The notes: generated by a model not told the origin, from the sequence alone. DNA of 64,000 nt from Prevotella sp. (GCA_024680755.1 JAILBT010000111.1:1-64000), one strand, 5' to 3'; counted from the first letter of the stretch, positions 24,686 through 33,903 are shown. A program made the numbers and translations.

Positions 24686-25222
24686 ATGCATATACTAAAG
24701 ATAGAAGAGATGGACCGCCTGACGGTGGAGCAGTTTCGGCTGGCAGAGAAGCTGCCGCTCGTGGTGGTGCTTGACAACGTGCGCTCCATGCACAACGTGG
24801 GCAGCGTGTTCCGCACGGCCGATGCCTTCAGGCTCAAGGGCCTGGTGCTGTGCGGCATTACGGGCAGGCCCCCGCACAACGAGATACACAAGACGGCCCT
24901 GGGTGCCGAGGACAGCGTCAGCTGGCAGTATGCACCGTCGGCAGCAGAGGCCGTCAGGCAGCTGCGGGCAGCGGGCTACTGCGTCATGGCCGTGGAGCAG
25001 GTGGAGCACAGCACCAAGCTGCCGCGCTTTGCGCCGGAGCCTGGCCGACGCTACGCCATCGTGCTGGGCAACGAGGTGCACGGCGTCAGTCAGGACGTGG
25101 TGGATGCCTGCGACGGCTGCTTGGAGATACCCCAGCTGGGCACCAAGCATTCCATGAACGTCTCTGTCACCGCCGGCATCGTGATGTACAAGTTCTTCGA
25201 GCAGTGGCAGACAAAAGGCTGA
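24686..25222 (+). CDS. SpoU/TrmH-family RNA 2'-O-methyltransferase
   Basis: The 178-residue protein has the three SPOUT motifs: LDNVRSMHNVGSVFRTADAF (motif 1, residues about 27-46), IVLGNEVHGVS (motif 2) and IPQLGTKHSMNVSVTAGIVM (motif 3). Such trefoil-knot enzymes methylate ribose 2'-OH in tRNA or rRNA using S-adenosylmethionine; the target cannot be read from sequence. The ATG at 24686 fits the family start; an earlier in-frame start at 24578 precedes the promoter box. Confidence 0.92.
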   Translation: MHILKIEEMDRLTVEQFRLAEKLPLVVVLDNVRSMHNVGSVFRTADAFRLKGLVLCGITGRPPHNEIHKTALGAEDSVSWQYAPSAAEAVRQLRAAGYCVMAVEQVEHSTKLPRFAPEPGRRYAIVLGNEVHGVSQDVVDACDGCLEIPQLGTKHSMNVSVTAGIVMYKFFEQWQTKG

Positions 25223-25315
25223 CAGCGCGCACGGCGCGTGCCGCATGGACGAAGGCTGCAGACGGCACAAACAAAGATTTTCTGCCAATTGCTTTGTGGT
25301 CTGAAGGAAAACATG

Positions 25316-25323
25316 TAACTTTG
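25316..25323 (+). promoter_or_regulatory. -7 promoter box of the tsaB cluster
   Basis: TAACTTTG followed by CGGCC lies 30 bp upstream of the tsaB ATG. It is the last clear promoter before a long run of + strand genes, although the 9-bp arrays between them could conceal others. Confidence 0.6.
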
Positions 25324-25353
25324 CGGCCACGAAACTTATCACACCGGGCATAA

Positions 25354-26043
25354 ATGTCAACCATACTACATATAGAGACCAGCGACCGCGTGACGTCAGT
25401 GGCTGTCAGCCAAGACGGGCAGGTCATCTTCGACAAGGCCGACCGCGAGGGTATGAACCACGCCGAACACATAGGCGGCTATGTGGCAGAGGCGCTGTCG
25501 TTTGCTGACAGCCATGCCATACCCTTCGACGCGGTGGCCGTCAGCCAGGGACCGGGGTCATACACAGGCCTGCGCATAGGCACGTCGATGGCCAAGGGCG
25601 TGTGCTTCGGCCGTGACCTGAAGCTGATAGCCGTACCCACGCTGCAGCTGATGTGCGTGCCGGTGCTGCTCAGGGAGCTCGTGCCCGAGGGCGCACTGCT
25701 CTGCCCCATGCTCGACGCGCGGCGCATGGAGGTCTATGCCGCCGTCTATGACCGTGCGCTCGGCGAGCAGCGGCCCACAAGCGCCGACGTGGTCACGACC
25801 GACACCTATCGCGAGCTGCTGGACCAGGCCCCCGTCTATTTCTTCGGCCCGGGGGCCGCCAAGTGCATGGACGTGATAGACCATCCTGACGCCCACCTGA
25901 TTGAAGGCATTGAGCCCCTGGCCAAATGGATGATGCCCTTGGCAGAGCGCCGCTTTCTCAGAGGCGAGTTTGAAGACGTGGCCTATTTCACACCATTCTA
26001 TCTGAAAGACTATGTAGCCAAACTGCCCCGCAAGCTGCTCTGA
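25354..26043 (+). CDS. tsaB: tRNA threonylcarbamoyladenosine protein TsaB
   Basis: TsaB is a partner of TsaD and TsaE in making t6A37 on ANN-decoding tRNAs. The 229-residue protein shows the ASKHA-fold pattern: LHIETSDRVTSVAVSQDG at the start and VSQGPGSYTGLRIGTSMAKG around residues 65-85. It is followed by a 9-bp array and the DUF4290 gene. Confidence 0.94.
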   Translation: MSTILHIETSDRVTSVAVSQDGQVIFDKADREGMNHAEHIGGYVAEALSFADSHAIPFDAVAVSQGPGSYTGLRIGTSMAKGVCFGRDLKLIAVPTLQLMCVPVLLRELVPEGALLCPMLDARRMEVYAAVYDRALGEQRPTSADVVTTDTYRELLDQAPVYFFGPGAAKCMDVIDHPDAHLIEGIEPLAKWMMPLAERRFLRGEFEDVAYFTPFYLKDYVAKLPRKLL

Positions 26044-26122
26044 TTACTCAGATTATTCAGATTACTCCGATTACTCAGATTATTCAGATTACTCCGATTA
26101 CTCCGAAAAACTCCGATTACCC
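26041..26122. repeat. 9-bp tandem array between tsaB and DUF4290 genes
   Basis: About nine copies of GATTACTCN begin at the tsaB stop codon and end 10 bp before the next ATG, in the direction of transcription. Confidence 0.9.
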
Positions 26123-26128
26123 CCACCC

Positions 26129-26731
26129 ATGAACCTTCCCGGATTAGACTATAACACCCAGCGGCCGCGTCTCGTGCTACCCGAGTATGGCCGCGAGATA
26201 CACCGCATGGTGGATCACTGCCGCCAGCTGCCCGACCGCGACCAGCGCCTGGCCTGCGCCAAGGAGATCACGCGCCTCATGCTGACGCGCGTGCCGTCGC
26301 TGCGGCAGAACCAAAACTACCAGCAGACGCTATGGGACCATCTCTACCTGATGGCCGACGGCAATCTCGACATCGACTGGCCCCTGTCGCCCGAAGGGGC
26401 CAAGGAGCTTAACGAGCAGCCACAGCCCGTGCCACTGAACAAGAGCAACATCAGGCTGCGCCACTATGGGCGACTGGTGGAAGAGCTGTGCCGACAGCTG
26501 CGCGACATGCCGGAGGGCAGCGAACGCGACGAGCTGGCATGGCTGACGGCCAACCAGATGAGGCGCATGCTGATAGACTGGGGGCATGGCTCTATGGACG
26601 GCGAGCGCGTGCTGAGCGACCTGGCTGACATGACAGACGGACGCATACAGATAGATGCCAGCAAGATGGAGTTTAACGACTACCGCCAACAGCCCACACA
26701 GCCCACAGGCAAGAAGAAGAGGAAAAAATAG
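26129..26731 (+). CDS. DUF4290 family protein
   Basis: This 200-residue Bacteroidetes-specific conserved protein opens with the family hallmark L-D-Y-N-T-Q-R-P-R-L-V-L-P-E-Y-G-R-E-I-H-R-M. It is predicted soluble and largely helical, with a Lys/Arg-rich tail (GKKKRKK). The function is unknown. Its position just before murA is typical of the phylum. The stop TAG overlaps the GTG start of murA by one base, so translation is probably coupled. Confidence 0.88.
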   Translation: MNLPGLDYNTQRPRLVLPEYGREIHRMVDHCRQLPDRDQRLACAKEITRLMLTRVPSLRQNQNYQQTLWDHLYLMADGNLDIDWPLSPEGAKELNEQPQPVPLNKSNIRLRHYGRLVEELCRQLRDMPEGSERDELAWLTANQMRRMLIDWGHGSMDGERVLSDLADMTDGRIQIDASKMEFNDYRQQPTQPTGKKKRKK

Positions 26732-28038
26732 TGGGAACATTCATCATAGAAGGTGGTCGCCCGCTGCAGGGCGACATCACCCCGCAGGGCGCAAAGAACG
26801 AGGCCCTGCAGGTCATATCGGCCGTGCTGCTCACGTCTGACGAGGTGCGCATAAGCAACGTGCCCGACATACGCGACGTGCAGAACCTGATAAAGCTGCT
26901 CACGGACGTGGGGGTCAGCGTGCATACCAACGCCCCGGGCGACTACACGTTTCGGGCCGACCACCTGGACCTGCACAGCCTGGAGAGCGACACCTTCGTA
27001 GAGCGCAGCGCCGCCCTCAGGGGCAGTGTGCTGATGATGGGGCCGCTGCTGGCGCGCACGGGGCGTGCCGTGATGGCCAAGCCCGGAGGCGACAAGATAG
27101 GGCGCCGGCGCATGGACACACACATACAGGGCTTCATAGCGCTGGGCGCAAAGCTCAGACGACTGCACGGACGCGATGTCTATGAGCTGAACGGACACCA
27201 ACTGCGCGGCAGCTATATGCTGCTCGACGAGGCCAGCGTGACCGGCACGGCAAACATCGTCATGGCCGCCGTGCGAGCCGAAGGAACCACCACGATATAC
27301 AACGCGGCCTGCGAGCCATACGTGCAGCAGCTCTGCCGTATGCTGGTGCGCATGGGAGCACACATAGACGGCATCGGCAGCAACCTGCTGACCATACACG
27401 GAGTGGCCGAACTGCACGGCACACAGCACCGGCTGCTGCCAGACATGATAGAGGTGGGCTCGTTCATAGGCATGGCGGCAATGGTGGGTCAGGGCATACG
27501 CATACGCGACGTGTCGCCCGCCGACCTGGGTATCATCCCGCAGGCCTTCCGACGGCTGGGGGTGAAGATAGATGTCGATGGCACAGACATAGTGGTGCCC
27601 TGGCAGCGACACTATGCCGTGGATACCTTCCTCGACGGCTCGACGATGACACTGGCCGACGCACCATGGCCCGGACTGACACCAGACCTGCTCTCGGTGT
27701 TCATCACCGTGGCCACGCAGGCCCGCGGCACCGTGCTGATACATCAGAAGATGTTCGAGAGCCGCCTCTTCTTCGTCGATAAGCTCATCGACATGGGGGC
27801 ACAGATCATCTTGTGCGACCCGCACCGAGCCGTCATCGTGGGCCACGACCACCAGCGCAAGTTGCACGCACAGCGCATGTCGAGCCCCGACATACGCGCC
27901 GGCATAGCTCTGCTCATTGCCGCCATGAGCGCCAACGGCACCAGCCGCATTGACAACATAGAGCAGATTGACCGAGGATACGAGCACATAGAACAAAGGC
28001 TGAACGCACTCGGTGCCTGCATAAGACGAGAAGGCTGA
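26731..28038 (+). CDS. murA: UDP-GlcNAc 1-carboxyvinyltransferase MurA, Asp-type active site
   Basis: MurA catalyses the first committed step of peptidoglycan synthesis, moving enolpyruvate from PEP to UDP-GlcNAc. The 435-residue protein has the conserved A-K-N-E-A-L (K22, N23). The active-site loop reads AKPGGDKIGRRRMDTH, with Asp121 where E. coli has Cys115. Fosfomycin alkylates that Cys, so this enzyme should be insensitive; the same change is known in Mycobacterium and Chlamydia and, I believe, common in Bacteroidetes. The start is GTG and overlaps the DUF4290 stop by one base. A 9-bp array follows the gene. Confidence 0.95.
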   Translation: MGTFIIEGGRPLQGDITPQGAKNEALQVISAVLLTSDEVRISNVPDIRDVQNLIKLLTDVGVSVHTNAPGDYTFRADHLDLHSLESDTFVERSAALRGSVLMMGPLLARTGRAVMAKPGGDKIGRRRMDTHIQGFIALGAKLRRLHGRDVYELNGHQLRGSYMLLDEASVTGTANIVMAAVRAEGTTTIYNAACEPYVQQLCRMLVRMGAHIDGIGSNLLTIHGVAELHGTQHRLLPDMIEVGSFIGMAAMVGQGIRIRDVSPADLGIIPQAFRRLGVKIDVDGTDIVVPWQRHYAVDTFLDGSTMTLADAPWPGLTPDLLSVFITVATQARGTVLIHQKMFESRLFFVDKLIDMGAQIILCDPHRAVIVGHDHQRKLHAQRMSSPDIRAGIALLIAAMSANGTSRIDNIEQIDRGYEHIEQRLNALGACIRREG

Positions 28039-28045
28039 AGAAAAA

Positions 28046-28214
28046 ATCTGAGAAATCTGAGTAATCAGAGAACTCAGAATAATCAGAGTAATCAGAATAA
28101 TCAGAGAACTCAGAGTAATCAGAGAACTCAGAGCAATCAGAAAACTCAGAATAATCAGAGAACTCAGAGCAATCAGAGAACTCAGAACAATCAGACAACA
28201 ATCAGAATAATCAG
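28046..28214. repeat. 9-bp tandem array between murA and rimM
   Basis: About eighteen copies of AATCAGAGA/AACTCAGAG-type units, the complement of GATTACTCT-type units, run here. Orientation relative to transcription is opposite to the arrays at 26041 and 35511. Confidence 0.92.
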
Positions 28215-28223
28215 CAACTACCA

Positions 28224-28745
28224 TTGACAAACAACCCCTACCCCGAGCTGCAACCCGAAAGCCTGCGCCCCATAGGGCGCATAGGCAAGCCCCACGGTGT
28301 GAAGGGGGAAGTGATGTTCCTCTTCGACGACGACTGCTTCGACACCGACGATGCCGACAGCCTCTTCGTCATGGTCGACGGGCTGCCCGTGCCCTTCTTC
28401 ATCGAGGAGTATCGCTTCCGCAGCAACGAGACATGCCTGCTGAAGCTGCTGGACATCGACAGCGAGCAACAGGCGCGACGGCTGACGGGCTGCCGCGTGC
28501 TCTACCCGCGCAGCCAGGCCGACACCGACACCCTGACATGGGACGAGCTGCCGGGCTACACATTAATTAATAAGGGACACGGTCCCGTGGGCACAATAGC
28601 CCGCGTGGACACGCAGACCATCAACACCCTGTTCTGCCTGGACGACGGACGACTCGTACCGGCAGCCGACGAGTGGGTTACGGACATCGACCGGCAGCAG
28701 CGCACCATCACCATGACACTGCCCGACGGACTGCTGGACATATAG
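28224..28745 (+). CDS. rimM: Ribosome maturation factor RimM
   Basis: RimM binds S19 and helps 30S head assembly. The 173-residue protein has the N-terminal RimM domain (RPIGRIGKPHGVKGEVMFLF) and a C-terminal PRC-barrel (GPVGTIARVDTQTINTLFCL). No ATG is present near the start; TTG at 28224, ten bases after the 9-bp array, gives the normal N-terminus. The array's spacing to this weak start could affect translation. The next gene follows after 9 nt. Confidence 0.92.
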   Translation: MTNNPYPELQPESLRPIGRIGKPHGVKGEVMFLFDDDCFDTDDADSLFVMVDGLPVPFFIEEYRFRSNETCLLKLLDIDSEQQARRLTGCRVLYPRSQADTDTLTWDELPGYTLINKGHGPVGTIARVDTQTINTLFCLDDGRLVPAADEWVTDIDRQQRTITMTLPDGLLDI

Positions 28746-28754
28746 AACACACGA

Positions 28755-31172
28755 ATGAGCGAAAGAAAAACCGACCTTTGGGTCTTCAACGAGCTGATAG
28801 CTAAAGGATATACCAACGCTGCTCTGCAGGACGTGCAACCGGGGCTGCACGTCTGGGCTGAGCGGTCGGATATGCCCGTGATAGACCAGCTACTGGCCAA
28901 GGCATCGAAAAACGGAGCTGGACACCAGGGCTATCCAGAATATATCATATACGAGGAGACAAAGAGGCTGGTGGTCGTCATAGAAGACAGGAAAGACCGT
29001 CGCTACCACGTCTCTACCGACGACTTCTTCAGTAACACAGAGAAATATGCGGTCAACGGCGTACTGTGGTATGCCTCGTTCCTGAAAGAGGAGTTCGATG
29101 TTGTGGCTATTGCATGTTCGGGGCAAGGGCCAGACAACGTGATGACAGACACCTTTGCCTGGAGCAAAGGCATGGAGACATTCACAAACCTCAACCTTCA
29201 CGAGATACAGCCCCTGCAACAATATCTCGCCTGCTTCGACCAAAAGAGCGGGCCTGAGACCAGCACCGACAAGGTTAAAGAGCTGCTACGCTCTGCCAAG
29301 GATGTCAACGACTTCATGCAGAACGAGCTTGGCGTGATCGAACACAATCGTCTGTATATACTCGGGGCGATACTGCTTGCACTCGAAGACCCTGTGTTCA
29401 AGTCGTCGTATTCTCTATACAGCAACAACCGCGACATAGCCGATTTTCTATGGGCAACCGTAGAACGCAAACTGAAAGCAGCACAGATAGCTGAGAAAGA
29501 GCTGTTCGCCACAAGTCTGAAGCCCGTGCTGCTGTCGCTGCAGCAGGAAGAGAAAAAAAGTTTAGAGGGCAACTATGCCAAAGGCACGCTGCACAAACTG
29601 GTGTTGGACATTGACCAGCTGCTCTATAGACACTATAAGGACAGCGAGCTCGACCTCATCTCACTCTTCTTCAACACCTTCCTCTCGTACACCACCAAGG
29701 GTGGGTCTGACCTGGGCATCGTTCTCACTCCACCGCACATCACCAAGATGTTCTCTGAAATGGCACATGTGACACCACAGTCGCGAGTGCTGGACATCTG
29801 TGCCGGGACAGCTGGCTTTCTCACTGCCGCCTGGCGCAAGGTGGCCCTAAGCGCCGACTATACTCAGGCCGAGAAGGAGCAGTTCAGACGAAACAACCTC
29901 TTCGGAGTGGAAGTGGAGCCATCAATCTATATCGTCAGTTGCCTCAACATGTTTCTCAACAAAGACGGGAAATCGCACCTCTACAACAGAGACTGTTTCC
30001 GCATAAGCGAAGAGCTGCGGGCACAAGACTGTACGGTGGGCTTTCTCAATCCGCCCTATTCAAACAAGGCATACTCTGAGATAGCCTTTGTGGAACTGAT
30101 GCTCGACACGCTGCTGCCAGACAGCATAGGCATTGCCATCGTACCCGTCAACGCTGTATCGTCGCGCACAAAGGTGCACAGCGACAATGACTCGTACAAG
30201 GAACGTATTCTGAAGAAACACACGCTCCTGGCATCGGTGGAAATGCCGAAGAACCTTTTCTTTCCCAAGGGAACGGAAACAGTGGTCCTGGTGTTCCGCA
30301 CCGGCACGGCCAACGAAGGACACCAGACGTGGTTTGCCAAGTTTGACGATGGCTACGAGCTGCTGAAGCACCAGAAGACACGCACGCCGGGTGTCAACAG
30401 CGAGGCGATGATGGAACAGTTTCTCGACAACTACGAACGAAGGGCCGTGACCGGACAGTCGTTCCTGCGCAAGGTAAACCACACCGAGCAATGGGTCTAT
30501 ACACTCTTTGCCGACAACGACTATCAGGTGACACCTTCAGACCTGCAGAAGGTGACCAACGAGTATATAGCATACCTCATCTCAAATCAATACGACCTGC
30601 CGACAGACACACACCCTGCCGAACAGAAGACACACCGGAGCGTGCCTGCCACACGAAAGGTCCGGCTTATAGACTGTTTTGAGATTGTGCCATCAAGACA
30701 GATAGACAAGATGAACACCACAGATGCAAGTGCAAACGACATCGATGCCGTGCCATTCCTGTCTCGAAGTGACCGCAACAACGGCATGTCGGGCTTCGTG
30801 GAGCCGCTCGACGGTAAAATCAATCCCGGCACGTGCATCTCCGTAGCACTCGACGGCAGCACAGGAGCTACATTCTACCAGCACCACCCGTTTATGAGCG
30901 GACAGAACATCTGGCTGCTCAAACCCTATGCCGCACGCTTCGGCAACTTCCAGCCATTGACAGCCTTGTATTGTGTGGCAAGCATAAGAAAAGCTGTCAG
31001 ACACTATACATACAACCTCAGCCTTACCAAGACCAGACTGAAGAACATCAGTATCTTTCTGCCACTCGCCGACGACGATACGGTTGACACTACATACATA
31101 CGGGAGGAAATGGCAAAGCTGAGACACACTGACCTGATAGAAACCATTCCTACAGAAAGATACCAAATATGA
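28755..31172 (+). CDS. Compact restriction-modification-specificity fusion (type IIG-like)
   Basis: The 805-residue protein joins three parts. Residues about 50-135 resemble a PD-(D/E)xK nuclease module of N6-methylase fusions (G-Y-P-E-Y-I-I, V-V-V-I-E-D-R-K, Y-A-V-N-G-V-L-W-Y-A); the usual E-x-K is spaced E-D-R-K here (E77, K80), so cleavage activity is uncertain. Residues about 340-560 form an adenine methylase with motif I LDICAGTAGFL (about 345) and motif IV NPPY (about 432). The last 170 residues look like a type I S-type target recognition domain (I-W-L-L-K-P, L-T-K-T-R-L-K-N-I-S-I-F-L-P). It sits between rimM and dxr, is neighboured by 9 nt and an ATGA overlap, and reads more AT-rich by eye than they do. 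It is probably an acquired gene. Confidence 0.8.
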   Translation: MSERKTDLWVFNELIAKGYTNAALQDVQPGLHVWAERSDMPVIDQLLAKASKNGAGHQGYPEYIIYEETKRLVVVIEDRKDRRYHVSTDDFFSNTEKYAVNGVLWYASFLKEEFDVVAIACSGQGPDNVMTDTFAWSKGMETFTNLNLHEIQPLQQYLACFDQKSGPETSTDKVKELLRSAKDVNDFMQNELGVIEHNRLYILGAILLALEDPVFKSSYSLYSNNRDIADFLWATVERKLKAAQIAEKELFATSLKPVLLSLQQEEKKSLEGNYAKGTLHKLVLDIDQLLYRHYKDSELDLISLFFNTFLSYTTKGGSDLGIVLTPPHITKMFSEMAHVTPQSRVLDICAGTAGFLTAAWRKVALSADYTQAEKEQFRRNNLFGVEVEPSIYIVSCLNMFLNKDGKSHLYNRDCFRISEELRAQDCTVGFLNPPYSNKAYSEIAFVELMLDTLLPDSIGIAIVPVNAVSSRTKVHSDNDSYKERILKKHTLLASVEMPKNLFFPKGTETVVLVFRTGTANEGHQTWFAKFDDGYELLKHQKTRTPGVNSEAMMEQFLDNYERRAVTGQSFLRKVNHTEQWVYTLFADNDYQVTPSDLQKVTNEYIAYLISNQYDLPTDTHPAEQKTHRSVPATRKVRLIDCFEIVPSRQIDKMNTTDASANDIDAVPFLSRSDRNNGMSGFVEPLDGKINPGTCISVALDGSTGATFYQHHPFMSGQNIWLLKPYAARFGNFQPLTALYCVASIRKAVRHYTYNLSLTKTRLKNISIFLPLADDDTVDTTYIREEMAKLRHTDLIETIPTERYQI

Positions 31173-32329
31173 AGAAACAACAGATATGCATCCTCGGCTC
31201 TACGGGCAGCATCGGTACGCAGGCCCTGGACGTCATTGCACAACACCCCGACCGCTACGAGGCTTACGCCCTGACGGCCAACAACAATGTGGAACTGCTG
31301 GCCCGACAGGCACACCGCTTCCACCCCGCTGCCGTCATCACAGCGCGCAAGGACAAGTATGACGAACTGAAAAGCCTCATGCAGGACCTGCCCGACGTGA
31401 AGGTCTATGCCGGGGCCGATGCACTGGAACAGATTGTGGAGGCCGACCCCATCGACATGGTGCTGGCCTCGATGGTGGGCTTCGCCGGACTCAAGCCCAC
31501 CATCGCCGCCATCAAGGCGCGGAAGAAGATTTGCCTGGCCAACAAGGAGACACTCGTCGTGGCCGGCGAGCTGATATGCGGGCTGGCACAACAGTACCAC
31601 ACACCGATACTGCCCGTGGACAGCGAGCACTCGGCCATCTTCCAGAGCCTCGTGGGCGAAGACAGCAACGAGATAGACAAGATACTGCTAACGGCCAGCG
31701 GAGGACCGTTCCGGCTCTTCACGGCCGAACAGATGGCCCGCGTCACCAAGGCCGACGCTCTGCGCCACCCGACATGGGACATGGGGGCAAAGATAACCAT
31801 CGACTCAGCCACCATGATGAACAAAGGCTTCGAGGTGATAGAGGCTAAATGGCTCTTCGGAGTGCCGGCAGACAGGATACAGGTGCTGGTACACCCGCAG
31901 AGCATCGTGCACTCGGCCGTGCAGTTCCGCGACGGAGCGGTGAAGGCGCAGCTCGGCGTGCCCGACATGCGGCTGCCGATACAGTATGCTTTCTCCTTCC
32001 CCGAACGGCTCTCGCTGCAGGGCGAACGCCTCGACCTGTTCCGGCACCGGCTGGAGTTCTTCGAACCCGACATGCAGAAGTTCCGCTGCCTGCAGCTGGC
32101 ATACGACGCCATTGCCCGCGGCGGCAACATGCCATGCATAATGAACGCGGCGAACGAGGTGGTCAACCGCGCCTTCCTGGAAGAACGCTGCTCCTTCCCG
32201 CAGATGGCCGACGTCATTGCCGAGACCATGCAGCGGGCCACCTTCGTCAAGCAGCCCACCATCGAAGCATACATGCACACCGACGCCGAGGCAAGACGCA
32301 TTGCTGCCGATTTATTATTTAATTCATAA
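31169..32329 (+). CDS. dxr: 1-deoxy-D-xylulose 5-phosphate reductoisomerase
   Basis: This enzyme performs the second step of the non-mevalonate isoprenoid pathway, making MEP with NADPH. The 386-residue protein has the Rossmann motif ILGSTGSIGTQALDV (8-22), the metal-binding PVDSEHSAIFQ block with Asp/Glu ligands, and the ASGGPFR and NKGFEVIEA motifs. Its ATG overlaps the stop of the restriction-modification gene (ATGA), so its translation is coupled to that gene. Confidence 0.97.
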   Translation: MKKQQICILGSTGSIGTQALDVIAQHPDRYEAYALTANNNVELLARQAHRFHPAAVITARKDKYDELKSLMQDLPDVKVYAGADALEQIVEADPIDMVLASMVGFAGLKPTIAAIKARKKICLANKETLVVAGELICGLAQQYHTPILPVDSEHSAIFQSLVGEDSNEIDKILLTASGGPFRLFTAEQMARVTKADALRHPTWDMGAKITIDSATMMNKGFEVIEAKWLFGVPADRIQVLVHPQSIVHSAVQFRDGAVKAQLGVPDMRLPIQYAFSFPERLSLQGERLDLFRHRLEFFEPDMQKFRCLQLAYDAIARGGNMPCIMNAANEVVNRAFLEERCSFPQMADVIAETMQRATFVKQPTIEAYMHTDAEARRIAADLLFNS

Positions 32330-32379
32330 TTGCCGAAGCAATAACCATAGACACTGAAATCAAAACTCTTAACTCAAGA

Positions 32380-33783
32380 ATGGAAGTATTTATCATAAGA
32401 CTGCTACAATTCATGCTCAGCATCTCGCTGCTCGTGCTGCTGCACGAGGGCGGACATTTCTTCTTCGCCCGACTCTTCGGAGTGTGGGTGGAGAAGTTCT
32501 ACCTCTTCTTCGACGTCAAACTGGGCAAATGGGACGGCTCGATAGTCAAGACCAAGGCCGACAAGCTGGTGGAAGGCAAGACCACACAGTATGGCATAGG
32601 CTGGCTGCCCCTGGGCGGCTACTGCAAGATAGCGGGCATGATCGACGAGAGTTTCGACACCGAACAGATGAAGCAGCCGGCAAAGTCATGGGAGTTCCGA
32701 ACGAAACCGGCCTGGCAGCGACTGCTCATCATGACGGGCGGCGTGATGGTCAATTTCCTGCTCGCACTGTTCATCTACTCGATGGTGCTCTTCACCTGGG
32801 GCGACCAGTATTTTAAGGTGAGCGACATGACAGAAGGCATGAAGTTCAACAGCGAGGCGAAGGCCCTGGGCTTCCATGACCACGACGTGCTGATAGGCAC
32901 AGAGCAGGGCGACTTCAAAGACTTCTCGGCCGACCTGTTCCGCGACCTGGCGGTGGCCCATCAGGTGCGACTCGTGCGCCAGGGGCAGCAGATGACGCTC
33001 TCGCTGCCCGGCAACCTCAACCTGCTGGACATGCTGAAGAGCGACCCGACGTTCTGCCGACCATTCATACCGGCCGTCATCGACAGCATCATGCCGGGCA
33101 CAGAGGCCGAGCGGCTACACCTGGCCAAGGGCGACACCGTGAAAGCCATCGGCGGAAAAACCATCGACTCGTGGAACGAATACACATACCAGACGGGCAT
33201 ACTCTCCGACATGCTGGCAGCGGCAACAACGGCCGACGACAGCCTGCAGATACGCTCGACACACATCGTCGTGGCACGAGCCACACAGGGCGTGACAGAC
33301 ACGCTGGCCGTGACGCTCGATAAGGAGCTGCACCTCGGCGTGGTGCAGCTGCCGCTATACAAGCTCTACCAGCCGACAAAGGTGGAGTATGGCTTCCTTG
33401 AGAGCTTCCCCGCCGGCATCAGCTACGGGCTGAACGTGCTCGGAGGATATGTGGGCGACCTGAAATATCTCTTCTCGGCCGACGGAGCTAAGTCGCTCGG
33501 CGGCTTCGGAGCCATCGGCAGCCTCTTCCCGCCAGTATGGGACTGGCACATGTTCTGGCTAATGACGGCCTTCCTGAGCATCATCCTCGCCTTCATGAAC
33601 ATACTGCCCATACCGGCACTCGACGGCGGACATGTGCTCTTCCTCATCTACGAGATGCTGACAGGACGCAAACCGTCGGAGAAGTTCATGATCGGCGCCG
33701 AGTATGTGGGCTTCGGCATCGTGATACTGCTCATGGTGGTGGCCAACCTGAACGACATACTTCGATGGCTGGGATATATGTAG
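32380..33783 (+). CDS. rseP: Site-2 protease RseP
   Basis: This inner-membrane zinc metalloprotease performs regulated intramembrane proteolysis, typically of anti-sigma factors. The 467-residue protein has the zinc motif H-E-G-G-H (residues 22-26) in the first membrane segment. A PDZ region lies around residue 230 (IMPGTEAERLHLAKGDTVKA). The last membrane segments carry the L-D-G motif in PIPALDGGHVLF. It follows dxr by 50 bp. Confidence 0.94.
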   Translation: MEVFIIRLLQFMLSISLLVLLHEGGHFFFARLFGVWVEKFYLFFDVKLGKWDGSIVKTKADKLVEGKTTQYGIGWLPLGGYCKIAGMIDESFDTEQMKQPAKSWEFRTKPAWQRLLIMTGGVMVNFLLALFIYSMVLFTWGDQYFKVSDMTEGMKFNSEAKALGFHDHDVLIGTEQGDFKDFSADLFRDLAVAHQVRLVRQGQQMTLSLPGNLNLLDMLKSDPTFCRPFIPAVIDSIMPGTEAERLHLAKGDTVKAIGGKTIDSWNEYTYQTGILSDMLAAATTADDSLQIRSTHIVVARATQGVTDTLAVTLDKELHLGVVQLPLYKLYQPTKVEYGFLESFPAGISYGLNVLGGYVGDLKYLFSADGAKSLGGFGAIGSLFPPVWDWHMFWLMTAFLSIILAFMNILPIPALDGGHVLFLIYEMLTGRKPSEKFMIGAEYVGFGIVILLMVVANLNDILRWLGYM

Positions 33784-33784
33784 A

Positions 33785-33865
33785 TTAAAGATTAAACATT
33801 AAACATTAAACATTAAACATTAAACATTAAAGATTAAACATTGGACATTGAACATTAAACATTCG
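33785..33865. repeat. 8-bp tandem array (ATTAAACA)n after rseP
   Basis: Around ten copies of ATTAAACA and variants (ATTAAAGA, ATTGGACA) start right after the rseP stop codon, the same unit as at 3474-3519. Confidence 0.9.
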
Positions 33866-33903
33866 TTGAAAAACTGAGCATAGGAAACCGTCGTATGTCC
33901 TGT

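Noticed and set aside
26680-28230. 516-codon reverse frame opposite murA
   Set aside because: It is a shadow of murA extended by the stop-free 9-bp array.
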